The notes below the pieces were generated by a model. That model saw only the letters and a program-made list of their open reading frames with translations. It searched no databases and had not been told where the DNA came from. A DNA stretch of 64,000 nt from Caballeronia temeraria (lineage in GTDB: Bacteria > Pseudomonadota > Gammaproteobacteria > Burkholderiales > Burkholderiaceae), in NCBI RefSeq assembly GCF_001544795.2, contig NZ_FCOI02000026.1, positions 1-64,000 of the forward strand, given 5' to 3'. This document shows, piece by piece, positions 43,931-53,244 of this stretch. The position numbers were made by a program, and so were the translations under genes. How positions within the stretch are numbered: position 1 is the first letter of the stretch; each line of letters starts with the position of its first letter.

Positions 43931-44898
43931 GATTGCGCTCCGTTCGCTTGACGATAGTGAACGCCTGGCATCACGCAGAGCATTTCGAAGGCGAGATTCG
44001 CGCCGACGAGCGCCGTCGTGCCGGCCTGATCGTAAGGCGGCGAGACCTCGACGAGATCCGCGCCGACGACGTTCAGCCCCTTCATCCCGCGCACGATTTC
44101 GAGCCCTTGCTGCACGGTCAGGCCGCCGATTTCCGGCGTGCCCGTGCCGGGCGCGAAGCTGGGATCGAGTCCGTCGATATCGAAGCTCAGATACACGGGC
44201 GTGTCGCCGATGCGCGCGCGCACTTCTTCCATCAGCGGCGCGAGCGAGCGGTTCCAGCACGCTTCGGCCTGCACGACGGTGAAGCCCTGCGCGCGGCACC
44301 AGTCGAAGTCTTCAGCGTGATAGCCGGTGCCGCGCAAGCCGATTTGCGTGACCTTGTCGCATTGAAGCAGGCCGTCTTCCACCGCGCGGCGAAACGGCGT
44401 GCCGTGCGCGATCTTCTCGCCGAACATGGTGTCGTTGACATCGGCATGCGCATCGACGTGCACGACCGCGACCTTGCCGTACTTCTTGTGCAGCGCGCGC
44501 AGGATCGGCCACGCGATCGTGTGATCGCCCCCGAGCGTGATCGGACGGCAGCCGTTCGCGACGATCTCGTCATAGGCCGCTTCGATCAGCCGGATCGAAT
44601 CCTTGAGGTCGTACGGATTGGTCGCGACGTCGCCGATATCGGCCACTTGCAGCGAATCGAACGGCGCGGCGCGCGTCGCCATGTTGTAGGGACGCAGCAG
44701 CACGGATTCCGAGCGGATCTGACGCGGCCCGAAGCGCGCGCCCGAACGATTCGACGTGCCGATATCGAGCGGCACGCCGACGAAACACGCGTCGAGGCCT
44801 TCGGTGCTCGCCGCGTGCGGCAGGCGCATCATCGTCGCGATGCCGCCGAATCGCGGCATGTCGTTGCCGCCGAGCGGCTGGTTGAATTCGCGCTGCAT
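43927..44898 (-). CDS. gbuA: Ureohydrolase, guanidinobutyrase-like
   Basis: The 323-residue enzyme of the arginase family has all metal ligands: GGDHT, DAHADVND and FDIDGLDP, the HGTPF loop and VEVSPPYD. Its N-terminus NQPLGGNDMPRFGGIATMMRLP is the style of Pseudomonas guanidinobutyrase and guanidinopropionase rather than agmatinase SpeB; this comparison is from memory. It would split 4-guanidinobutyrate (or 3-guanidinopropionate) into the amino acid and urea. GGGAG precedes the start at 44898. The coupled aldehyde dehydrogenase supports the guanidinobutyrate reading; agmatinase remains possible. Confidence 0.8.
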   Translation of the reverse strand: MQREFNQPLGGNDMPRFGGIATMMRLPHAASTEGLDACFVGVPLDIGTSNRSGARFGPRQIRSESVLLRPYNMATRAAPFDSLQVADIGDVATNPYDLKDSIRLIEAAYDEIVANGCRPITLGGDHTIAWPILRALHKKYGKVAVVHVDAHADVNDTMFGEKIAHGTPFRRAVEDGLLQCDKVTQIGLRGTGYHAEDFDWCRAQGFTVVQAEACWNRSLAPLMEEVRARIGDTPVYLSFDIDGLDPSFAPGTGTPEIGGLTVQQGLEIVRGMKGLNVVGADLVEVSPPYDQAGTTALVGANLAFEMLCVMPGVHYRQANGAQS

Positions 44899-45011
44899 GG
44901 GTGCGTCTCCCGTCATCGTTGTATGGACGGGGCGATGTTAGGCGACGCAAACGCCGCGCGAATCACGAAGTGGAGATGTTCACATCGACCCGATTCGATG
45001 TGAATGGCGCT

Positions 45012-45857
45012 TCAGGTGGCGTGCAAGCGCGGCTGTTCCTGTCCCCACGCGATCAGATCGCGCTTGGTGCGCACGCCGAGCTTCGCGAACGCGCGCTTCA
45101 CATACGACTCCGCCGTGCCGATGCGCACGCCGATGATCTCCGCCGCCTCGGGCACCGTGCGGCCCGTGATGAGATGCGTGCAGATTTCGTATTCGCGTTT
45201 GGACAGCCGCACGTGATCGGCGGCGATGCGCGCATCGAACTGAGCGAGCGGATGCAGAAACGACATCGGATGCGCCACGCGTTTCGCGGCGCTCGTCGAT
45301 GCATGCAGCTCCAGCAGGGGAAACAGGAACTCGCTCACGTTGCGAAAGCGGTTCATCTCGGCGAGCGTGAACGGCGGCGCATCGAGCGCGCGTTCGAGCG
45401 CGATGGAATCCTGCGCGTGCGCCGTGCCGCGCGCGAGCACGCATTCGTGCGCGATCGACGCTTCATCGAAAAGACGCTGACGGAATTCGCCCGGCGGAAT
45501 CGCGCCGATATCGCGCACGACGAGCATCGTGCCGACCTTGCCGCGAATGCCCGCGAAGAGCGGATCGCTGTCGTAGAAGCGGTCGTAGTAGAGCGTCATC
45601 ACATCCGAAATGACGCTCGTGTCCATGCCGACGCCGCTGCTGCCGATCCACTCGCAGCGAAAGCCCGTGGGCTTGCTGCGATCGACGCGCGAACGCTCGA
45701 TATGCACGACGTTGAGCGGCACGACTTCGTTGAGAAGCAGCGTGAGACGCGGCACGAAATCCGGCGTGCCGACAGCTTCGATGACTTTGCCGAGCGTCTT
45801 GAACGAGACCGGAAACGCGGCTTGATCCTGATTGAGCGGGGGTACGTTGAGCAGCAT
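45012..45857 (-). CDS. LuxR-type transcriptional regulator
   Basis: The 281-residue protein ends in a LuxR/GerE helix-turn-helix (LSKREYEICTHLITGRTVPEAAEIIGVRIGTAESYVKRAFAKLGV). The N-terminal two thirds have no autoinducer-domain or receiver motifs I recognise. It lies between the gbuA-aldehyde dehydrogenase pair and the divergent cupin-oxidase genes, so it is the likely local activator. The start at 45857 is tentative because the ribosome site is weak. Confidence 0.85.
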   Translation of the reverse strand: MLLNVPPLNQDQAAFPVSFKTLGKVIEAVGTPDFVPRLTLLLNEVVPLNVVHIERSRVDRSKPTGFRCEWIGSSGVGMDTSVISDVMTLYYDRFYDSDPLFAGIRGKVGTMLVVRDIGAIPPGEFRQRLFDEASIAHECVLARGTAHAQDSIALERALDAPPFTLAEMNRFRNVSEFLFPLLELHASTSAAKRVAHPMSFLHPLAQFDARIAADHVRLSKREYEICTHLITGRTVPEAAEIIGVRIGTAESYVKRAFAKLGVRTKRDLIAWGQEQPRLHAT

Positions 45858-45936
45858 GGCGCGCCCCAAAGAAAAGGCTCTCCGATTGTAGAACATGCGC
45901 CGCATCGCCCGCCAGACGGGGTTTTCAGCGTAACTA

Positions 45937-46011
45937 GGTATTTACCCGAGGATCGCTAAAACGCGGCTTGTCCCCCCTGCGGGGGGGCATACCGGGGCGT
46001 CGCGGCCCGGT
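45937..46011. promoter_or_regulatory. Divergent promoter region with three inverted repeats
   Basis: Within the gap between the LuxR gene and the cupin gene are GGTA-TT-TACC (45937-45946), a C6/G6 hairpin around TGC (45972-45986) and ACCGGG-N9-CCCGGT (45991-46011). The first and last have the form of regulator binding sites; the middle one could act as an attenuator-like stem. Which belongs to LuxR and which to LysR is unknown. Confidence 0.45.
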
Positions 46012-46059
46012 AACTTTGGCGCACCGATTCATTGAAAAACGTCGCAAAAAGGGAAACAC

Positions 46060-46407
46060 GTGAGCAAGCTGATTCAGGACATCGCGCCGCTGGGCGCAGG
46101 CATCGGGCAATTCACCCAACTCGACTACGGCATGGACGAAAGCGACTGGCGCGCGGCCGAGGGCAAAAACGGCAACTACGTGATCGGCTGGTGGGAAGGC
46201 AAGGCCGGCGCCGTCGATTTCCCCGCGACCACCGCGGACGAAGCGGTCTGGCTCGTCGAAGGCCGCATCGCTTTGACCGACGTGAACGGCGCGCGCCGCG
46301 AGTTCAAGGCGGGTGAGGGCTATTTGCTGCCGGCGGGCTTCGCGGGCCGCTGGGAAACGATCGAGGACGCGAAGAAGTTCTACGTCGTGCTCGAACCGCA
46401 GCAATAA
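46060..46407 (+). CDS. Cupin-domain protein (DUF861-like)
   Basis: The 115-residue protein is a single cupin barrel: TTADEAVWLVEGRIALTDVNG and AGEGYLLPAGFAGRWETIEDAKKFYVVLE are the two cupin motifs, with few metal-binding histidines, as in the ureidoglycolase-like DUF861 group. Such small cupins often sit next to amine-oxidising flavoproteins, as here. The GTG start follows AAGGGAAACAC. Activity is unproven. Confidence 0.85.
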   Translation: MSKLIQDIAPLGAGIGQFTQLDYGMDESDWRAAEGKNGNYVIGWWEGKAGAVDFPATTADEAVWLVEGRIALTDVNGARREFKAGEGYLLPAGFAGRWETIEDAKKFYVVLEPQQ

Positions 46408-46441
46408 ACGTCGCACGTCGAGCCCGAGGAGGAGACACGTC

Positions 46442-47914
46442 ATGAACGAAAGCGCGCAGCTTTTCGAAGCCGATATCGCCGCGCCCACGCACGGCGCATC
46501 GCGCGGCGTGCGTCCCACGTCTGCCAGATTGACCGTCGAGGAAGCGCTCGCCCGCACGCGGCTCATGCCTTACTGGCTCGACAATCTCGCAGAGCCGCCC
46601 GCCGAGCCCGCGCTCGCGGGCGACACGCATGCCGATCTGCTGATCGTCGGCGGCGGCTTCACCGGCTTGTGGGCGGCGGTGCAGGCGAAAGAACAGATGC
46701 CCGAACTCGATGTCGTGCTGATCGAAGCGGGACGCGTCGCGCATGGCGCATCGGGACGCGCGGGCGGCATCATCTCGACATCGGTGATGCACGGTCTGCC
46801 GAACGCCGTGCGCGTGTTTCCGAACGATATCGCGGAGCTCGAAGCCTTCGGCCAGCGCAATCTCGATGGCTTCGAGGAAACGCTCGAACGCTACGGCATC
46901 GACGCCGATATCGAATGGAACGGCGAGATGACGGTGGCCGTCGATCCGGATCACATCGGACATCTGCGCGCCGATCACGATCTGCACAAATCCTATGGCC
47001 ACGATGTCGTGCTGCTCGACGCCGCCGCCACGCGCGAACAACTCGATTCGCCGCTGTTCGCGGGCGCGCTCTGGTCGCGCAACCGCAGCGGCATCGTGCA
47101 TCCGGCCAAGCTCGCGTGGGGTTTGAAGCGCGCGGCGCTGCAACTCGGCGTGCGGCTCTACGAACACAGCCCGCTGACGAACGTGACCGACGAAGGCGCG
47201 ACCGTCCTCGTGAAAACGCCCGCGGGCAGCGTGCGCGCGCCGCGCGTAGTGTTCGGCAGCGGCACGGCGAAAGTCGGCATTCCCGATATCAATCGCCGCG
47301 TCCTGCAGGTGCGCGATCACGTGCTCGCGACCGAGCCGCTCACCGACGAGCAACTGGCGCGCATCGGCTGGAAGCAGCGTCAGGGCATCTACGATACGCG
47401 CACGCAACTCAACTATTTCCGCCTCACGAAGCGCAACAACATCATCTTCGGCGGTCTCGTGAGCTATCACTTCGATGGCGATCCGAATCCGCCGCACGAC
47501 CAGAAGCGCGACACCTACTATCGTCTCGCGGAAGCGTTCTACAAGACCTTCCCGCAACTGAGCGACGTGCGCTTTTCGCACGCGTGGGGCGGCCCGATCG
47601 ACTATTGCTCGCGCGGTTCGGTGTTCGCCAAGCGCTATCTCGGCGACAAGGCGGTGTTCGTCGCGGGCTACACGGGCTTCGGCGTGGCCGCGAGCCGCTT
47701 CGGCGCGTTCATGGGCCTGAACATCCTGTTCGATCGCGAAAGCCCGGAGCGCGCGCTCGACATCGCCAATCAAAGCCCGACGTACATCCCGCCCGAGCCG
47801 GTGCGATGGCTGGCCGCGAAGGTGACCTTCCACGCGTTCGATGGCGCCGATGCCGAAGGCGGCTGGAAGCGCGCGTGGATCAAGGGCATCAAGGCGATGG
47901 GTTTCCCGATGTAA
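46442..47914 (+). CDS. FAD-dependent amine oxidoreductase (DAO family, PuuB-like)
   Basis: The 490-residue flavoenzyme has the FAD motif ADLLIVGGGFTGLWAA near residue 63, then GRVAHGASGRAGGIIS and a C-terminal VAGYTGFGVAASRFGA segment typical of gamma-glutamylputrescine oxidase-like and glycine oxidase-like enzymes. It would oxidise a primary or secondary amine to an aldehyde or imine. The roughly 50-residue lead is longer than in PuuB. GAGGAGGAGAC precedes the start. With the divergent aldehyde dehydrogenase and guanidinobutyrase it could make a three-step oxidation-hydrolysis route. Confidence 0.87.
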   Translation: MNESAQLFEADIAAPTHGASRGVRPTSARLTVEEALARTRLMPYWLDNLAEPPAEPALAGDTHADLLIVGGGFTGLWAAVQAKEQMPELDVVLIEAGRVAHGASGRAGGIISTSVMHGLPNAVRVFPNDIAELEAFGQRNLDGFEETLERYGIDADIEWNGEMTVAVDPDHIGHLRADHDLHKSYGHDVVLLDAAATREQLDSPLFAGALWSRNRSGIVHPAKLAWGLKRAALQLGVRLYEHSPLTNVTDEGATVLVKTPAGSVRAPRVVFGSGTAKVGIPDINRRVLQVRDHVLATEPLTDEQLARIGWKQRQGIYDTRTQLNYFRLTKRNNIIFGGLVSYHFDGDPNPPHDQKRDTYYRLAEAFYKTFPQLSDVRFSHAWGGPIDYCSRGSVFAKRYLGDKAVFVAGYTGFGVAASRFGAFMGLNILFDRESPERALDIANQSPTYIPPEPVRWLAAKVTFHAFDGADAEGGWKRAWIKGIKAMGFPM

Positions 47915-47931
47915 CCGCACGGCGGCGCGAC

Positions 47932-48873
47932 ATGTTCTCCAACACCTCCGATCTCGACCTGCGCCTCGTGCGTGTCTTTCTCGCGGTCGTCGACGCGCGC
48001 GGCATCACCGCCGCCGAAGCGACGCTCGGCGTGCGCCAGTCGACCATCAGCTCGCAGCTTTCCGCGCTCGAAGCGCGCATGGGCTTCCGGCTCTGCGAAC
48101 GCGGGCGCGGCGGTTTCCGGCTCACGTCGAAGGGCGAGCGTTTCGTGACGTCGGCGCGGGCGCTGATCGCGGCGACATCGCAATTCGTCGCGCAGGTCCG
48201 CGATATCGACCGCACGCTCGTGGGCACGCTGTCGATCGGGCTGATCGGGCAGGCGTCGCAGGTGGAGAACGCGCGGCTCGCGGAAGCCATCGGCGCATTT
48301 CGCCAACGCGATCAGGCCGTGCGTTTCGCGATGCACGTCGCGCCGCCGCAGGAACTCGAAGAAAGCCTCGTCAATCACGAGCTGGATCTCGCGATCGGTT
48401 ACTTCTGGCATCGCGTCGCGGGACTCTCGTACAGCAGGCTGTTCAACGAGCGGCAGGTGATCTGTTGCGGGCGCGGCCATCCGCTCTTTCACGCGGACCC
48501 GCACGTGACGATCGACGATCTGCGCGCGCACGACTGGATCTGGCGCAGCTATCCCGTGCCGGAGGAACTGGCGAGCATCGGCGAGCGTCGCGTGACGGCG
48601 ATCGCGGACAGCATCGACGCGGCCACGGTGCTGATTCTTTCCGGCAGTCATATCGGCTATTTGCCCGCGCATCACGCGGAGCCTTTCGAGCAACGCGGAC
48701 TGATCCGCGTGCTGGGGCGCACGGCCTTCGGCTTCGACGTGCCCATGCACCTCGCGATGAAACGCGGCACCGCCGGCAAACCGATCGTCCGAGCCTTCTG
48801 CGAAGACCTTTTCGATGTCTACGGCGCGCGGGAGCTTCATCACGACGAGCCGGAATACGCAGCAGCAGTGTGA
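47932..48873 (+). CDS. LysR-family transcriptional regulator
   Basis: The 313-residue protein has the LysR winged helix in its first 65 residues (DLRLVRVFLAVVDARGITAAEATLGVRQSTISSQLSALEARMGF region) and a periplasmic-binding-protein-like effector domain. It follows the oxidase gene by 17 bases, in the same direction and before the permease, so it likely regulates the uptake and oxidation genes. Confidence 0.9.
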   Translation: MFSNTSDLDLRLVRVFLAVVDARGITAAEATLGVRQSTISSQLSALEARMGFRLCERGRGGFRLTSKGERFVTSARALIAATSQFVAQVRDIDRTLVGTLSIGLIGQASQVENARLAEAIGAFRQRDQAVRFAMHVAPPQELEESLVNHELDLAIGYFWHRVAGLSYSRLFNERQVICCGRGHPLFHADPHVTIDDLRAHDWIWRSYPVPEELASIGERRVTAIADSIDAATVLILSGSHIGYLPAHHAEPFEQRGLIRVLGRTAFGFDVPMHLAMKRGTAGKPIVRAFCEDLFDVYGARELHHDEPEYAAAV

Positions 48874-48956
48874 CCGATGTGAACGTTTTGACGATGCATG
48901 ACGGCGCGCATCCGGCAGCAACGGAATGACCGCCGATAACAATGGAGCGAGACAGC

Positions 48957-50507
48957 ATGGCAGACAAAACGAGCGGCAACACCAGCGGCAACACCAGCAT
49001 CACGCAGATCGAAACCTTCGGTTTCGAACGCATTCCCGACGCCTCGCGATACGCGCGGCCCATCGATCTGTTCCGCCTGCTCTTCGGCGGCTGCAACACG
49101 TTTTCGACGTCGGTGCTCGGCAGCTTTCCGATTCTCGTCGGACTGTCGTTCGAAGCGAGCCTGTGGGCGATCGTGAGCGGCGTGCTCGCGGGCACCTGCA
49201 TGCTCGCGCCGATGAGCCTCTTCGGCCCGCGCAACGGCACGAGCGATCCGGTGTCGTCGGGTGCGCACTTCGGCATTCATGGGCGTATCGTCGGGTCGTT
49301 TCTCGCGGTGCTCACGTCGGTCGCGTTCTTCTCGCTCGCGGTGTGGAGTTCGGGCGATGCGCTCGTCGGCGGCGCGCACGACATGGTCGGTCTGCCGGTC
49401 AATCCGTGGACGCTCGGCACGGCGTACATGGTGTTCGCGGTGCTCGTGCTGATCGTGTGCATCTACGGCTTTCGCTTCATGCTGTGGGTGAACAAGATCG
49501 CCGTGTGGGCGGCGAGCCTGATGTTCGTGCTCGGCGCGTTCGCATTCGCGAAGGCGTTCGACGTGCATTACGCCGGCACGCTGCATCACGGCAGCGCGGG
49601 CTTTTGGGCCGCGTTCATCGGCGCGGCGCTGGTGGCGTTGAGCAATCCGGTCTCGTTCGCATCGACGCTCGGCGACTGGGCGCGCTACATTCCGCAATCG
49701 ACGCCGCGCTATCGCGTGATGGGCGCCGTGTTCATCGCGCAGATCGCGACGTTCGTGCCGTTCTTCTTCGGCCTCGTCACCGCGACCATCATCGCGACGC
49801 AGGCGCCGACGTACATCACGTCGAACGATTACGTGGGCGGACTGCTCGCGGTGTCGCCGCGCTGGTTTCTGCTGCCGATGTGCCTGATCGCGATCATCGG
49901 CGGCATGTCGACGGGCACGACCGCGCTCTACGGCACGGGCCTCGACATGTCGAGCATGTTCCCGAAGCGTCTGAATCGCGTGCGCGCGACGACGCTGATC
50001 GGCACGCTCGCCATCGGCTTCATTTTTCTGGGCCGCTTCGCATTCAACCTCGTGGAAAGCGTGGCGACGTTCTCGACGCTGATCTGCACGTTCAGTTGCC
50101 CGTGGATGGCGATCATGGTGATCGGCTTCGTGCAGCGCGGCGGCTTTTATCTCGCCGATGATCTGCAAGTGTTCAATCGCGGCGGGCGCGGCGGCCACTA
50201 CTGGTATCGCAACGGCTGGAACTGGCGCGCGATGGGCGCGTGGATGCCCGCGGCGTTCATCGGTCTCGCGTTCGTGAATCTGCCGGGACAGTTCATCGGG
50301 CCGCTCGGCGCGCTCGCGGGCGGCTGCGATCTGAGCGTGCCGGTGTCCTTCGTCGTGGGCGGCGTGCTGTACCTGACGATGCTCTGGCTCTTCCCCGAAC
50401 CCGACGCCGTTCATGGTCCGCGAGGCCGCCGTCTCGTCGGCGCGATCCGCGAGCCTTCGCGCGGCGCAGCGCCCATGCCGATCACGGCGCGCGTGCGCGA
50501 GGACTGA
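48957..50507 (+). CDS. NCS1-family permease (purine-cytosine permease type)
   Basis: The 516-residue inner-membrane transporter shows about twelve hydrophobic helices and the NCS1 opening pattern, in which a soluble lead with IPDASRYARPIDLFRLLFGGCNTF precedes TM1, with GTCMLAPMSLFGPRNGTSDPVSSGAHFGIHGR after TM2. Family members import purines, cytosine, hydantoins, allantoin or thiamine with protons or sodium. In this cluster the substrate may be a guanidino or ureido compound. The start at 48957 has GGAG nine bases before. Confidence 0.87.
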   Translation: MADKTSGNTSGNTSITQIETFGFERIPDASRYARPIDLFRLLFGGCNTFSTSVLGSFPILVGLSFEASLWAIVSGVLAGTCMLAPMSLFGPRNGTSDPVSSGAHFGIHGRIVGSFLAVLTSVAFFSLAVWSSGDALVGGAHDMVGLPVNPWTLGTAYMVFAVLVLIVCIYGFRFMLWVNKIAVWAASLMFVLGAFAFAKAFDVHYAGTLHHGSAGFWAAFIGAALVALSNPVSFASTLGDWARYIPQSTPRYRVMGAVFIAQIATFVPFFFGLVTATIIATQAPTYITSNDYVGGLLAVSPRWFLLPMCLIAIIGGMSTGTTALYGTGLDMSSMFPKRLNRVRATTLIGTLAIGFIFLGRFAFNLVESVATFSTLICTFSCPWMAIMVIGFVQRGGFYLADDLQVFNRGGRGGHYWYRNGWNWRAMGAWMPAAFIGLAFVNLPGQFIGPLGALAGGCDLSVPVSFVVGGVLYLTMLWLFPEPDAVHGPRGRRLVGAIREPSRGAAPMPITARVRED

Positions 50508-50641
50508 CGCGTTCGTCTGATTAGAGTCGTCTATTCGAACATCGCGACGATAGATTTAATCGACTGTCGAGGCCGTGCTTTTCCTTTATCGGTGAAGGAA
50601 ATGGAAGTTATTCACGCATGCATGGCCCGACAGGAGATGAC

Positions 50642-52696
50642 ATGTCCCAGCCGAAGCATCCGGCCGATGGCGAAGCACGCCGAGTGTTCCTCAAAAACGT
50701 CGCGGTCGCGGGCATGGCGACCGGCCTGTCGAGCGTAGTGGGCGATGTGATCGCACAAGGCGACGCGTCGTCGGGTGCGACGGGGGCGGCGTCCAAACCG
50801 GCGACGCGCTCGACGCTCGATATCAACCAGCAATACGCCAGCTTCCTTTCGTTCGCCGATGCGCAGGATTTCGAGGACGCGCGCCGGGGACTCATCGCGA
50901 CGTTGCCCGAGCCGGTCGTCATTCCGGGGCAGGGCGCCATTCCGGCGTGGAATCTTCAGCAGTTCGCCTTCGTGAACGGCGGCCCGGAGAACAACGCGCC
51001 ATCCACGGTCAATCCGAGCCTGTGGCGCAATGCCAAGCTCAACATGAATCACGGTCTGTTCACGGTCGTCGAAGGTATCTGGCAGGTGCGCGGCTACGAT
51101 CTTTCCGTGATGAGCATCATCCGCGGAGATCAGGGCTATATCGTGGTCGATCCGTTCATCACGACGGAAGTCGCATCGACGGTCTGGAAGCAGCTCGTCA
51201 TCCCGCATCTGGGCGACAAGCCGATCACGCACGTCATCTACACGCACAGTCACGTCGATCACTACGGCGGCGTGCGCGGTCTCGTCAGCGATCAGGATCT
51301 GCAATCCGGCAAGGTGAAGATCGTCGCGCCGGTCGGATTCACCGAGGCGGCAGTGGGCGAGAACGTCATCGCCGGAAACGCAATGGGCCGCCGCGCGAGC
51401 TACATGTACGGCTCGCTGCTGCCGCGCAGCCCGACCGGCATCGTCGATGGCGGATTGGGCAAGACGACGTCGGTCGGCACGATCACACTCGCTTTTCCGT
51501 CGATATTCGCTGAGAAGACCGGCCAGAAGATGACCCTCGACGGCGTGGACATCGAAATACTGATGGCGCCCGAGTCTGAAGCGCCGTCCGAATTCATGTT
51601 CTATCTGCCGAAGTACAAGGCGTTCTGCGCAGCCGAAGACGCGACGCACACGCTTCACAACCTCTACACGCTGCGTGGCGCCAAGGTGCGCGACGGATTG
51701 CTCTGGTCGAAGTATCTGCAAACGTCCATCGACATGTGGGGCGCGGACGCGCAGGTGCTGTTCGCGTCGCATTACTGGCCGACGTGGGGCAACGACCGCA
51801 TCCTGCCGTTTTTGCGCGCGCAGCGCGACATGTACCGGTATCTGCACGATCAGACCTTGCGGCTCGCAAACATGGGACAGACGCCGCTCGAGATCGGCGA
51901 AGCGATCCGTCTGCCCGACAGCCTCGCGAAGCACTGGTACTGCCGGAGCTATTACGGCACGGTTTATCACGACGCGGTCGCGCAATACAACCTGCGGCTG
52001 GGTTTTTTCGACGGCGTGCCCGCGCATCTGCACATGCTGCCGCCGACCGAAAGCGGCAAGCGATACGTCGACTACATGGGCGGCGCGGCGGCGGTGATCC
52101 GGAAAGCGCACGCGTCGTACGACAAGGGCGAATACCGATGGGTCGCCGAAGTCATGAATCACGTCGTGTTCGCGGAACCGCAGAACGTCGCGGCGAAGCA
52201 GTTGCTTGCGGACGCCTATGAACAGCTCGGCTATCAGGCCGAGTCCGCGCCGTGGCGCAACTTCTATCTGACGGGCGCAATGGAGCTGCGCAAGGGCATC
52301 CAGAAAGTGCCCGCGCCGCAGCCGCAAAGCCCGGACACCATCCGCGCGATGCCGCTCGACATGTTCCTCGATTTTCTCGGCATCCGGCTGAACGGCGAAC
52401 GCGCGGCGGGCAAGACCGTCACCTTCAACCTCACGCTCACCGACACGAAGGAGCAGGTCGTGCTCGGCGTGGAGAACAGCGCGATCCATTACTCGAAGGG
52501 CAAGACGTCGGACGCGGCGGATGCGTCGATCACGATGACGCGCGAGAATCTGAACAACATCATGCTCGGCACGACGAACATGCAAAAGCTCGTGATGTCC
52601 GGCGACGTCAAGGTCGACGGGAACAGTCAGCAGCTCGGCGCGTTTCTCACGTGGCTCGACTCGTTCGAGTTCTACTTCAATATCGTTACGCCTTGA
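50642..52696 (+). CDS. Alkylsulfatase of the SdsA type, Tat-exported
   Basis: The 684-residue metallo-beta-lactamase-fold enzyme hydrolyses alkyl sulfates such as SDS. A twin-arginine signal (RRVFLKN, residues 13-19, then a hydrophobic run) directs folded export. Metal ligands sit in THSHVDHYGG near residue 200, the AEDATHTLHN segment and FASHYW. The middle helical dimerisation part and the C-terminal SCP2-like domain (from about 565, FLGIRLNGERAAGKTVTFNL) complete the standard SdsA order. The start at 50642 was chosen for AGGAG five bases before it. It heads a run of closely spaced plus-strand genes. Confidence 0.92.
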   Translation: MSQPKHPADGEARRVFLKNVAVAGMATGLSSVVGDVIAQGDASSGATGAASKPATRSTLDINQQYASFLSFADAQDFEDARRGLIATLPEPVVIPGQGAIPAWNLQQFAFVNGGPENNAPSTVNPSLWRNAKLNMNHGLFTVVEGIWQVRGYDLSVMSIIRGDQGYIVVDPFITTEVASTVWKQLVIPHLGDKPITHVIYTHSHVDHYGGVRGLVSDQDLQSGKVKIVAPVGFTEAAVGENVIAGNAMGRRASYMYGSLLPRSPTGIVDGGLGKTTSVGTITLAFPSIFAEKTGQKMTLDGVDIEILMAPESEAPSEFMFYLPKYKAFCAAEDATHTLHNLYTLRGAKVRDGLLWSKYLQTSIDMWGADAQVLFASHYWPTWGNDRILPFLRAQRDMYRYLHDQTLRLANMGQTPLEIGEAIRLPDSLAKHWYCRSYYGTVYHDAVAQYNLRLGFFDGVPAHLHMLPPTESGKRYVDYMGGAAAVIRKAHASYDKGEYRWVAEVMNHVVFAEPQNVAAKQLLADAYEQLGYQAESAPWRNFYLTGAMELRKGIQKVPAPQPQSPDTIRAMPLDMFLDFLGIRLNGERAAGKTVTFNLTLTDTKEQVVLGVENSAIHYSKGKTSDAADASITMTRENLNNIMLGTTNMQKLVMSGDVKVDGNSQQLGAFLTWLDSFEFYFNIVTP

Positions 52697-52705
52697 GAGG
52701 CCGAT

Positions 52706-53233
52706 ATGTGCGCCATCTGCAACTTCAGGATCGAATTCGGCGTCGGGCATCCGGCGGCGCTGACGGTTGCGGTCGCCACGCGCGAGGCGATCGAGGCCGG
52801 GCTGATCGATCCCGTCGACGCGGAGCAAGGGCTGCTCGCCGCGGCGCGCGCGCGCATGTCGTCGATCGATGCGCTGAATCTGCTGCAGGCGCGCATCGAG
52901 GAAACGCACGCGCCGGAGCGGCTTCTGGCGCTGCCGGACTTCTACGTTTTCCTCGTCGAAAGCGACACGTGGGGCTTCTTTCGAGCGACCACCGATGGCT
53001 TCGATCCCGATATCGTCCCCGAGGTGCCCGACGTGAGGGCGACCGATGCCGCGCGGCGCAGCTGCATCGTCGTGATGCCGGAGGCGGGTTTGCGCGCATG
53101 GCTCGCGGGACGGCTCGACGCGCGCACCGCACTGGAACGATCGCTCTTTCATGTCGACGCGCCGGCACTCGCGCAAGCCACGCTGGCGGCGATGCTCGCC
53201 GATGCCGAAGTTCCCGTCGTCGACGAGCGCTGA
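52706..53233 (+). CDS. Hypothetical protein with N-terminal CxxC
   Basis: The 175-residue soluble protein begins MCAICNFRIEFGVGHPAAL, with a CAIC pair at residues 2-5, followed by several predicted helices and a C-terminal acidic part. There is no signal peptide or membrane segment. I do not recognise the family. It starts nine bases after the alkylsulfatase gene ends and 11 bases before the membrane protein gene, so it belongs to that operon. The CxxC could bind a metal or take part in thiol chemistry. Confidence 0.75.
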   Translation: MCAICNFRIEFGVGHPAALTVAVATREAIEAGLIDPVDAEQGLLAAARARMSSIDALNLLQARIEETHAPERLLALPDFYVFLVESDTWGFFRATTDGFDPDIVPEVPDVRATDAARRSCIVVMPEAGLRAWLAGRLDARTALERSLFHVDAPALAQATLAAMLADAEVPVVDER

Positions 53234-53244
53234 AGGAGCGTGGC

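Noticed and set aside
46304..47920. Long minus-strand frame opposite the amine oxidase
   Set aside because: No family motif; the plus strand encodes a complete FAD enzyme with a strong ribosome site.
50612..53176. 854-residue open frame on the minus strand opposite sdsA
   Set aside because: Composition is that of an antisense shadow, while sdsA has all metal ligands, a Tat signal and a ribosome site.
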